Source: Yamagishiella unicocca (taxonomy: Eukaryota > Chlorophyta > Chlorophyceae > Chlamydomonadales > Volvocaceae). Taken from it: a stretch of DNA of 64,000 nt. The notes under the pieces were generated by a model. The model worked only from the letters and a program-made list of their open reading frames with translations. It had not been told where the DNA came from and did not search any database. Of this stretch, positions 45,455 to 55,700 are shown piece after piece; within the stretch, counting starts at the first letter, position 1; the number at the start of each line of letters is the position of its first letter. The position numbers and the translations under genes were made by a program. The stretch covers positions 62,001-126,000 of the forward strand of contig BDSL01000024.1 of NCBI GenBank assembly GCA_003116995.1, read 5' to 3'.

Positions 45455-45895
45455 CCTCATTGGCGCCCGCCATCTCCAGCGACCTCCGCACCGCCCAGGC
45501 AGCAGTGCGCTCGAAACTGGGCAGAGCGCTGATCAACCTCCTCTACGAAGACACCTCCCGGGCAAGCATGCACTCTCTCGCCCACGGCCTGCTGGCTACC
45601 CACGCGCTGCGATGCTACGCAGTCCTCCTTTCGGAGGCCGCGGCGACGCTGGTGGATCCGCTGCAGCAGCCGCACCTGCAGCGAGTTCCACGCCCTCTGC
45701 GTGTTGTGCAGGCGGCTTTAGATCTGCTGGGCGAATTTCGAGATCTGCTGTGGGTCCTGTAGGAAGTTCACATAAGGCAGGACCTCGCCGGCAGCCGTGA
45801 GGCAAGCCAATAAATCGTGCCGCGCCTGTACGACGATCTCGTTGCCGGCATGGCGGCCGAGCTGCTCGAGTCGCTGCTGGCCACGCTGCACACGG
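45455..45895 (+). pseudogene. MYND-family gene fragment (copy 0), exon 1 interior only
   Basis: Matches the middle of exon 1 of the three downstream copies from about residue 110: ASMHSLAHGLLATHALRCYA and the following residues are identical to copy A. It lacks the N terminus. An in-frame TAG at 45760 replaces a CGG/AGG codon, with another in-frame TAA about 50 bases later. A deletion of roughly 70 bases joins the DELVA-like region directly to MAAELLESLLATL. It then runs into the 23-bp minisatellite. Exons 2 and 3 are absent. Confidence 0.75.
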
Positions 45896-47088
45896 GACCA
45901 GCAGCAGGCGGGTGGCGGGACCAGCAGCAGGCGGGTGGCGGGATCAGCAGCAGGCGGGTGGCGGGATCAGCAGCAGGGGGTTGGTGGGACCAGCAGCAGG
46001 CGGGTGGCGGGACCAGCAGCAGGCGGGTGGCGGGATCAGCAGCAGGGGGGTGGCGGGACCAGGAGCAGGCGGGTGGCGGGACCAGCAGCATGGGGGTGGC
46101 GGGATCAGCAGCAGGCGGGTGGCGGGACCAGGAGCAGGGGGGTGGCGGGACCAGCAGCAGGCGGGTGGCGGGACCAGCAGCAGGCGGGTGGCGGGACCAG
46201 CAGCAGGCGGGTGGCGGGATCAGCAGCAGGCGGGTGGCGGGACCAGCAGCAGGTGGGTGGCGGGACCAGCAGCAGGCGGGTGGCGGGACCAGCAGCAGGG
46301 GGGTGGCGGGACCAGCAGCAGGGGGGTGGCGGGACCAGCAGCAGGGGGGTGGCGGGACCAGCAGCAGGCGGGTGGCGGGACCAGCAGCAGGCGGGTGGCA
46401 AGACCAGGAGCAGGCGGGTGGCGGGACCAGCAGCAGGCGGGTGGCGGGACCAGCAGCAGGCGGGTGGCGGGATCAGCAGCAGGTGGGTGGCGGGACCAGC
46501 AGCAGGCGGGTGGCGGGACCAGGAGCAGGGGGGTGGCGGGACCAGCAGCAGGCGGGTGGCGGGATCAGCAGCAGGCGGGTGGCGGGACCAGCAGCAGGCG
46601 GGTGGTGGTACCAGCAGCAGGCGGGTGGCGGGACCAGCAGCAGGCGGGTGGCGGGATCAGCAGCAGGGGGTTGGCGGGATCAGCAGCAGGGGGTTGGTGG
46701 TACCCGCAGCAGGCGGGTGGCGGGACCAGCAGCAGGCGGGTGGCGGGATCAGCAGCAGGTGGGTGGCGGGACCAGGAGCAGGCGGGTGGCGGGACCAGCA
46801 GCAGGCGGGTGGCAGCAGGCGGGTGGCGGGACCAGCAGCAGGTGGGTGGCGGGACCAGCAGCAGGTGGGTGGCGGGACCAGCAGCAGGCGGGTGGCGTGA
46901 CCAGCAGCAGGCGGGTGGCGTGACCAGCAGCAGGCGGGTGGCGTGACCAGCAGCAGGCGGGTGGCGGGACCAGCAGCAGGTGGGTGGCGGGACCAGCAGC
47001 AGGCGGGTGGCGGGACCAGCAGCAGGCGGGTGGCGGAATCAGCAGCAGGGGGGTGGCGGGACCAGCAGCAGGCGGATGGCGGGACCAG
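45893..47088. repeat. 23-bp minisatellite, about 52 units
   Basis: Unit GGGACCAGCAGCAGGCGGGT plus GGC, with GATC/GACC and GCGGG/GGGGG variants. Because 23 is not a multiple of three, every frame encodes the same 23-residue cycle (AGGGTSSRRVAGPAAGGWRD then QQQ), which explains three overlapping long open frames. The right end continues GCGGGACCAGCTGCCACCGC, matching the 3' flank of MYND copies A (51912) and B (58077). Confidence 0.9.
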
Positions 47089-47335
47089 CTGCCACCGCAC
47101 TGGGGGTATCCCGTGTGGATTTTGCAAAATTACGCATATGAATACCAGCTCGGAAAAAGCCTCGAATTGTCGCGGTTTGTCGAGAACCCGCATTACCACA
47201 TGTGCAGGGTAGGCTTGAGCAAGTTGCTCGTATACGTTAAAATACATCAAATGTGCATACGTCAAATATATCAACCAAGTGGAGGTTAACAATTGACGAT
47301 TTCTCCTGGCTGGCAGCGGCGCCTATTGGGCGTAA

Positions 47336-50300
47336 ATGCCACCACGCACAGCCCGCGCTAGGCATGGCGGTCAGTCGGCGTCTGGCCGTGCCTGGGACCG
47401 CTCCTTGAATCGCTTAAGGGACCTTGGGTCAAAGGTACTGAGATCCTTCAGCGCTGATCCTTCAGCCACATTATCGCTGGCCGAGGTGAACGCAGCCAGT
47501 GACGACGTGAGCTTGCTGAGTTACCGGGCCGAAGACGGAGATGACAGCCCTAAACCAAGCGTATGGACAGCCGTGGGCAGAGACGGCCTCGCCGGATTGC
47601 TCTCGATATACTCGGTATCTATCCGATGCTCGTGCGCGTCTTTGGCGCCTGGCGTGTCGAGCTATCTCCGTATCTCCCAGGCAGCGTTGCGCTCCAAGCT
47701 GGCCAAGGAGCTGAAAAGCTTCGTCATCGAACCCCGTCAAGACACCTCCCGGGCAAGCATGCACTCTCTCGCCCACGGCCTGCTGGCTACCCACGCGCTG
47801 CGATGCTACGCAGTCCTCCTTTCGGAGGCCGCGGCGACGCTGGTGGATCCGCTGCAGCAGCCGCACCTGCAGCGAGTTTCGCGCCCCCAGCGTGTTGTGC
47901 AGGCGGCTTCGGAGCTCCTGCGCGAAACTTGGTATCTGCTGCGGGCCCTTAGGGAAGTTTGTACCATGCGCGAGAACCAGGAAGCGCCAGACCTCGTGCC
48001 GCTTTTGCGCGACGAGCTGGTTGCCAGCGGGCTTTTGGAGCACTGGGCCCGCACGACGCTGCTGCTGGCGGCCTGCGAGGGGGGGGAGGGCATGGCGGCC
48101 GACCTGCTTGTGTCGCTGCCGACCACGCTCCAGTTCCTGAGCAGGTTTCTGCATTCGGCGGCCCCCGGAGTCCTCGTTGCCAGCCCCAGCCTGTCGTACC
48201 TGTTGTCGGCGCACCTTGTACGGCTTTGCTCTGTACTGGACGATGATGGCCGTGGCGGCATGTACGGCATATCGCCGGCGGTGGCATCTTGGTCGGCGCC
48301 GCTGTGTGGCTGCGTAGGGCGGCCTCACCTCATCCAGCAGCTTGGCGTGGATGGCGGCGGGTCCAGCATGGCGCTGGCGCTGCAGGCGCTTTGCGCCTGG
48401 AGCAGTGCCCTCGGGTCAGAGGAAGGGCGCATCTCTAAGGAGAAGGGTTCTCCTACTCAGCCGTTGATGCCGGGTGAGGTGCAGCGGCTCCAGGGATGGG
48501 CGCGCCACAGCCCGCCTTCCTCGCTGCGCCAGTCATGCCGCCGGCAGCTGCGGGTGCTGGAGGCCCGGCTGCATCAGTTCAGGGGCACCACCGCCCAGCA
48601 GGTGGCTGAGGAGTGCGCCAACCTGTTGGGACACGACGTGGACTCCATCCAGGGCTTCCTCGACAGCTGTAGCCGAGACCTGAGCGACGAGTTAGTGAGG
48701 ATGGCCGAGCTGCAGGATAAGCTTGCCGTGCCCCCACTGAACACCATCGCTGTCATCGATGTGTGCATGCGCCTCGTGTCGCGCGAAGAAGGAGGCGTCA
48801 TCAGCTGCAGCAGCCCTCAGCCTCCTCGGCAGCAGCAGCAGCAGGAGGAGCAGCGGCTGCAGCTGCAGCCGGAGACAGCGGCCCGGCTGGCCATGGAAGT
48901 GCTGGTTTGCACCAAGGCCGCGTGCCGGTTTGCGGCCTGCCTGGCTGCGAGGATGCCGCTGCCGCAGTTGGCCCTGGAGCAGATGACGTCCTGCTGGCGC
49001 TTATGGCTGTCTTGGGCGTTGGCAAAGGCCAGGACGCGCGGGAAAAGCTTGTTCAACTCCTTCAGCTGGGGTATGGTAGCGAAGTTGCTGGTCCTGGAGA
49101 AGGAGTACACAACTGGCGCAGGTGGGGGCGGAGACGAGGATGAGCGGTGTAATGACGGCGCGGGAGGTGGCAGCACAGTTTGCCACTAGTGCGATTTTAC
49201 AACGGGCGGGGTTCCGGTGGTTTGGGAATTATTGTGGGGCGGCGACTGGGACCTGAGTGCCGGTCATAACTTGGCCTCCCGGGGGGGGCTTTGGGGCTTA
49301 GCTGGTGAAACGTTTGGCGGCCACCGACTGGCCTCATGTCGATAATCTGCTATAACACAATACGACAGTAAGGCGCGATAATCTTGGTGAGCATACGGCA
49401 GTAAGGCGGTGAGACTTGGCCCCCTATCAGGGGACAAGTAAGGGAGGCAGGAGCTGATGTTGCACCTCCCGCCCGTCGTGTCCGCAGTGCTGCCGAGCAG
49501 CCCGCCGCCCGACATCGCAGCCGCGCTGGCCGCTGGGTACTTGCCGCACATGGAGGACCTGTTGCGGCAGCTGTCGAGGGACTCGTGGGAGGACTTGGAG
49601 GTAGGGTCCACCGGTGCTCAGGACTTGGCGTCCCAGGGGTATGGAAGCGCGCAGCTCGGTGCTGAATTGAACCGAATAGGACATGTCTGGTACAGACGGG
49701 GGGCGATTTGCGTGTTATGGCCCAGGACAGTCCGTGTTGGTGGTGGTGGTCGTTTGGCTACTTCGGTGGCTGCAATGGGTCTTAGGGCCTGCCTCTGGGC
49801 GCTGACCGTGCCCCTCATCCAACCGCTTCCTTCTTCCTGATCCGAGGTGTGGCCGCCTCCGCCTCCGCGTTCTCACTCCACCCTTGTTCGCACCTGTGTG
49901 TCCTCTCCGACTTCCTCATATCCTTCCCGACCCCTCCCAACCCCAATTTCCGTGCGTCGCGCGGGGTCCTCGCTTCTTGTCGTCTCGCCGTAGCCGCTTT
50001 AGCTTAGCCGCCAAAGGTCATATTACGACCTTCGGCTCTAGTATCCCCAACCCAGTTCTCCAGCATGCATCTCAAAACGTCTGGCCTAAACGGTTTTTTT
50101 CGGGCATCCACGGGTCTCATGTCCCTCGAACCCCTCATGTCCTTCCCACCCCCTCGTGTCCTCCACGAACCCTCGTGTCCTCCCTGACCCCCTCATAGGA
50201 CTTCCTTTTTGGGGCAACCCCGTGGAACGGGGCTAGGGCCCAGGTGCTGGTGTTCGGGCCATTGCATCAGGCGGCATCACTGGTTGCGACCGTCTCAAAA

Positions 50301-51671
50301 CTGCTCCGGCGCACGACAGCGCAGCTGCCAGCCGGCCAGGATGCAGGGGCCGAACACAATTTGGCGCTCTTTAGGGCTGAGAAGATGCTCGTGGCGGCGG
50401 CATGCCTCATGGCCTCTGGTCGGAAGTGCTTGGGTGTCCCTGACCACAAGCCCGCTGTATGCCACCTTCACGACCTTGTGATGGCAGTGCCCGCCCAAGG
50501 TGTCAGCAGCAGTGATGCGGGTGGCGAGGGCAGCGGGCCTCCCGGAAGCGAGGGCACTGGTGCGGAAGCGCCTCACGACAAGCTGCTGGCCGCATGCCGG
50601 CTGGGGCAGGTCCTGTCGTACATTGCCGTACAGCTGCTGCCGTCGGTGGCCAAGCTGCTGGGCACGCTGCCGCCTCTAGGCCAGGATTGGCGGTTCGCGT
50701 CCACCCATCTGGCTAGCATGCGGTTGCTGCTGTCATGGATCCCGGTTCTGGCGGCGGCCTCGGCGGCAGGGCGGGGCCTCGGAGTTGCGGATGAAGGCAG
50801 CGCCGCGGCGTATGGCGACATTGCAGCGGCAAGGGCGGCTGCAGGGGAGTGGGAGGTGTACCTCCTCCGGGACCTTGAGGTCTTCGGCGTCCTGGAGACC
50901 GCGGTCAACATGGTCAACGCCTTAGAGGCGAAGAGCAGCATGCGTTACATCGTATGGGACAGCCTGATTTTCGCCTTGTACTCCCTGTTACGTTTCCTGC
51001 CCCGGGAGTTCGCGGCCCACCTCAGGCAAGCCGACGAGCGGCTGGCTGCAGCTGCGGCCGTGGAGGCTGCTTCGGGTGATGAGAAGCGAGGAGGCCTCAC
51101 GCCGTCCGTCAGCGGCGGTCCGATGGCGGCCTCACCTTCGCTGCCGCAGCTGCGGCTGCTGCTGGGGCCGGGCGGGAGGCTTCCACAATCAGTGCTCCTG
51201 GCGGCTATCGAGCGGGTGTGTGCCCCGGCGGAGGGCGGGGACACGACGGCGGCGGTACGAGGGCAGTCGGCAGCTGGCGCCAGCAGCAGGGCGGTGTGCG
51301 GGGGTGGCGGGGGCCAGGGGGGGGCGGTGGTGCAGAGGGTGGCAGAGGCCCAGGGGGCGGCAGAGGTGCAGGGAGGTGAATCTGAGCTGGACACATTGCT
51401 TCGGGAGTGGCTTGCCGTGGCTCCGTTCCTACAGTCCCCCAGCCAGGCTCGCCAGATCCTGCCCACCTGCAGCAATCCGGAGTGCACCAACCTGGAGGGC
51501 CCCAGTGAGGCGGCGCTGAAGCTGCGGGTCTGCGGTGGCGGCTGCGGCGGCAGGGTGCGCTACTGCAGCCCCGGCTGCCAGGCGGCGCACTGGCCTCAGC
51601 ACGTGAAGGAGTGCGCTGGGGCGGCGGCGGCAGCTGTGCCCGCGTTGCTAGGCTGCGAAGCGGCGGCCTGA
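47336..51671 (+). CDS. MYND zinc-finger protein, tandem copy A
   Basis: Exon 1 runs from ATG 47336 and stays open to 49189; exon 2 is 49451-49600; exon 3 is 50244-51671. Exon 2 (LPPVVSAVLP...HMEDLLRQLSRDSWEDLE) joins exon 3 (VLVFGPLHQAASLV) in phase 0. About 1120 residues are expected, mostly leucine-rich helices suggesting an alpha-solenoid. The C terminus (51468-51614) is a MYND-type zinc finger: CSNPEC, then CGGGC, RYCSPGCQAAHWPQHVKEC. MYND domains bind proline-rich peptides in partner proteins; a role here is unknown. The exon 1 end is unsettled: the conserved donor-like GCGCAG/GTGGGG at 49121 is in phase 1, whereas exon 2 requires phase 0. The upstream region resembles copies B and C only from about 47307, so its promoter differs. 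Confidence 0.82.
49900..50205 (+). repeat. Copy A intron 2: few 19-bp units interrupted by dispersed module beta (copy 3)
   Basis: Degenerate CTCCCCGACCCCTC-type units at 49905-49945 and 50112-50200 flank module beta (50049-50125: CTCCAGCATGCATCTCAAAA and CCACGGGT). It occupies the same intron position where copies B and C carry large arrays. Confidence 0.7.
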
Positions 51672-52717
51672 CGCGGCAGTCCTGATGGGCCGCGCATCAG
51701 AGTGTAGGGCTGCTGCTGGCGATGCGCGAGTCCGGGGGTACGGGGTTATTGTCCCCGGGCTAGGGGCCTGTAGGATGGGGGAGTGGGGCAAGCGGGCGAA
51801 GGGCGGTGGAGGGGAGGGCTGGGGTCCTGGCCTCCCGATAGCGCGTTGGAGCGACCTGGAGCTGGGTGGGTGCGTTGCGTGTTTCTGAGGCCGTGGCCAT
51901 GTGCCGGCACCGCTGCCACCGCGCTGGGGTTACCCCGCCGCCAGCTGTACGGCAAAGTATTTGTACGGCCATAGGGCCTGCAGGGGCGTGCACGAGAGTG
52001 TAGGAGGGCGACCGAACAAAATCGAAGCAGATACTTGGACTTGGACGTGTTGTCGTTCTGCCGTACCTTGTTACGTCACTGTGTCCATTGCTTGGATGCC
52101 GGCAGCTGTGGATTGGGTCTGTGGGGGCGTTTGGAATGTGCCCGGTCGTGCTGGGCAGGGTCGGGCATTTCTGACGGTTGCACGTTTGCCGTTGGGACGA
52201 CCGGGAACTGCCTGGGGCGAATGAACGGGACTTTTGGACGGCACACGGCAGCCAGCGCTCAATCTTCCCGGGGCAACTGCGAAGGCCTTTGACAGCTTCT
52301 CAGGATTATTCTTGCCAACTCACCTCAACCCACATCCTTCATACGCGGTCACAGATGCAGTAAGGTGCAGCGCGTTACAACCTGGTATAAAGTATTGCCG
52401 ATGCCCAGCACTCGTCGGAAATCAGCCTTGCCAGCGAAGATGACCAGATGCAAGGGCGTGGGTTTTCCACATTTGCAACCCGCATGACACATTCAAGCCC
52501 CCAGCGAAGATTGCCAACATCCCATGGTACCATCTTGCCGGTATTCCTGCGAGACATTTATACTCGTTGCCCAAATAAAGCTTCTGGCGTAGCGGTGAAG
52601 CGGTTCAGGGTAGGCGCATGAGTTGCATATTTACAAAACCAAAATTGCTGACGTTCAGGATATATACGCGAGTGAAGATAACTTGTCCTGGCTGGCATCG
52701 GCGCTTATTGGGTACAA
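51672..52717. other. Conserved spacer between MYND copies A and B
   Basis: Nearly identical to 57844-58880 (after copy B), so it was duplicated with the gene. It holds the 3' flank of copy A and, at its right end, the TATA box and leader of copy B. No separate gene was recognised. Confidence 0.65.
52661..52666 (+). promoter_or_regulatory. TATA box of MYND copy B
   Basis: TATATA in GTTCAGGATATATACGCGAG, 52 bases before the ATG at 52718. The same element in the same place precedes copy C. Confidence 0.5.
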
Positions 52718-55700
52718 ATGCCACCACGCACAGCCCGCGCTAGGCATGGCGGTCAGTCGGCGTCTGGCCGTGCCTGGAACCGCTCCTTGAATCGCTTAAG
52801 GGACCTTGGGTCAAAGGTACTGAGATCCTTCAGCGCCGATCCTTCAGCCACATTATCGCTGGCCGAGGTAAACGCAGCCAGTGACGACGTGAGCTTGCTG
52901 AGTTACCGGGCCGAAGACGGAGATGACAGCCCTAAACCAAGCGTATGGACAGCCGTGGGCAGAGACGGCCTCGCCGGATTGCTCTCGATATACTCGGTAT
53001 CTATCCGATGCTCGTGCGCGTCTTTGGCGCCTGGCGTGTCGAGCTATCTCCGTACCGCCCAGGCAGCGTTGCGCTCCAAGCTCGCCGAAGAGCTGAAAAG
53101 CTTCGTCATCGAACCCCGTCAGGACACCTTCCGGGCCAACCTGCACTCTCTCGCCCACGGCCTGCTGGCTACCCACGCGCTGCGATGCTACGCAGTCCTC
53201 CTTTCGGAGGCCGCGGCGACGCTGGTGGATCCGCTGCAGCAGCCGCACCTGCAGCGAGTTTCACGCCCTCAGCGTATTTTGCAGGCGGCTTCGGAGCTCC
53301 TGCGCGAAACTTGGTACCTGCTGCGGGTCCTACGGGAAGTCTTTACCAGGCGCGATAGCCATGCAGAAGCGCCAGACCTCGTGCCGCTTTGGCGCAACGA
53401 GCTGGTTGCCAGCGGGCTTCTGGAGCACTGGGCCCGCACGCTGCTGCTGCTGGCGGCCTGCGAGGGGGGGGAGGGCATGGCCGCCGACCTGCTTGGGTCG
53501 CTGCCGACCACACTCCAGTTCCTGGACAGCTGTCTGCATTCGGCGGCCCCCGATCTCCTCGTTGCCAGCCCCAGCCTGTCGTACCTGTTGTCGGCGCACC
53601 TTGTACGGCTTTGCTCTGTACTGGACGATGGTAACCGTGGCGGCATGTACGGCATGTCGCCGGCGGTGGCATCTTGGTCGGCGCCGCTGTGGGGCTCCGT
53701 AGGGCGGCCTCATCTCATGCAGCAGCTTGGCGTGGATGGCGGCGGGTCCGGCATGGCGCTGGCGGTGGAGGCGCTTTGCGCCTGGAGCAGTGCCCTCGGG
53801 TCAGAGGAAGGGCGCATCTCTACTGACGCTCGCCAGTCTTACTGGTTGATACCGGATGAGGTGCAGCGGCTCCAGGGATGGGCGCGCCACAGCCCGCCTT
53901 CCTCGCTGCGCCAGTCGTGCCGCCGGCAGCTGCGGGTGCTGGAGGCCCGGCTGCATCAGTTCAGGGGCACCACAGCCCAGCAGGTGGCTGAGGAGGGCGC
54001 CAACCTATTGGGATTCGACGTGGAGTCCATCCAGGAGGTCGTCCCGGGCTCCCCTGACAGTTGTAGCCGAGACCTGAGCGACGAGTTAGGCAGGATGGCC
54101 GAGCTGCAGGATAAGCTTGCCATGCCCCCACTGAACACCATCGCTGTCATCGATGTGTGCATGCGCCTCGTGTCGCGCGAAGAAGGAGTCGTTATCAGCA
54201 GCAGCAGCCCTCAGCCTCCTTGGCAGCAGCAGCAGGAGGAGCAGCGGCTGCAGCTGCAGCCGGAGACAGCGGCCCGGCTGGCCATGGAAGTGCTGGTTTG
54301 CACCAAGGCCGCGTGCCGGTTTGCGGCCTGCCTGGCTGCAAGGATGCCGCTGCCGCAGTTGGCCCTGGAGCAGATGACGTCCTGCTGGCGCTTATGGCTG
54401 TCTTGGGCGTTGGCAAAGGGCAGGACGCGCGGGAACCGCTTATGGAACTCCTTCAGCTGGGGCATTATGGCGAAGTTGCTGGTTCTGGAGAAGGAGTACA
54501 CAATTGGCGCAGGTGGGGGCGGAGACGAGGATGAGAGTTGTAATGACAGCGCGGGAGGTCAGCTCGGGGGTCATTATACCTCAAGACATGTGGTTGGTAA
54601 ATGTGTATTGCGGGGCAGGGAAGCGCGCTTGTGTCATGGGCGTATCCAGGTCACCTAATTATCCTGGTGAGCATATGGCAGTCGGGCGGTGAGACCTGGC
54701 CCCCTATCAGGGGACAGGTACGGGAGGCAGGAGCTGATGTTACGCCTCCCGCCCGTCGTGTCCGCAGTGCTGCCGAGCAGCCCGCCGCCCGACGTCGCAG
54801 CCGCGCTGGCCGCTGGGTACTTGCCGCACATGGAGGACCTGTTGCGGCAGCTGTCGAGGGACTCCTGGGAGGAGTTGGAGGTAGGGTCCACCGATGCTCA
54901 AGACTTGGTGTCCCGGGGGTATTGGGTATCATGGGTTACCATGGGTCGTCACTTAAAAGTAGTAACTGAGTAGGAAACATTTGGTGCACTCGGTGGGGGT
55001 GTTGGGTCTACAGCTGAAAGCACAGGCCAGTCCGCGTTGGTCGCTGCTGCTTAGCTGCCTCGGAGGCTTAATCGTGTCTTATAGCCTGTCTCTGGGTGCT
55101 GACCATGCCCCTCTTCCAACCGCTTCCCTCCTTATCTGAGGTGTGACCGCCTCTGCCGCCACCTTCGCAATCCACCCTTCTTCACACGTGCGTGTCCTTC
55201 GTGTCCTCCCCGAACCCCTTTTGCCCTCCCCGAACCCCTTTTGCCCTCCCCGAACTCCTCATGTCCTCCCCAACCCCTCATGTCCTCCCCGACCCCTCAT
55301 GTCCCCCCGACCCCTCGTGTCCTCCCCGACCCCTCATGTCCTCCCCGACCCCTCATGTCCTCCCCGACCCCTCATATCCTCCCCAACCCCTCATGTCCTC
55401 CCCGACCCCTCGTGTCCTCCCCGACCCCTCGTGTCCCCCCCGACCCCTCGTGTCCTCCCCGACCCCTCATGTCCTCCCCGACCCCTCGTGTCCTCCCCGA
55501 CCCCTCATGTCCTCCCCAACCCCTCATGTCCTCCCCAACCCCTCGTGTCCTCCCCGACCCCTCGTGTCCTCCCCGACCCTTCATGTCCTCCCCAACCCCT
55601 CATGTCCTCCCCGACCCCTCGTGTCCTCCCCGACCCCTCGTGTCCCCCCCGACCCCTCGTGTCCTCCCCGACCCCTCATGTCCTCCCCGACCCCTCGTGT

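Noticed and set aside
45797..46946. Three overlapping open frames of about 350 codons each (Gly/Gln-rich repeats)
   Set aside because: They are the three frames of one 23-bp minisatellite. A period that is not a multiple of three with no stop in any frame keeps all frames open. No exon signals.
45893..47088. CRISPR-like array
   Set aside because: Units are contiguous with no unique spacers, and the genome is eukaryotic.
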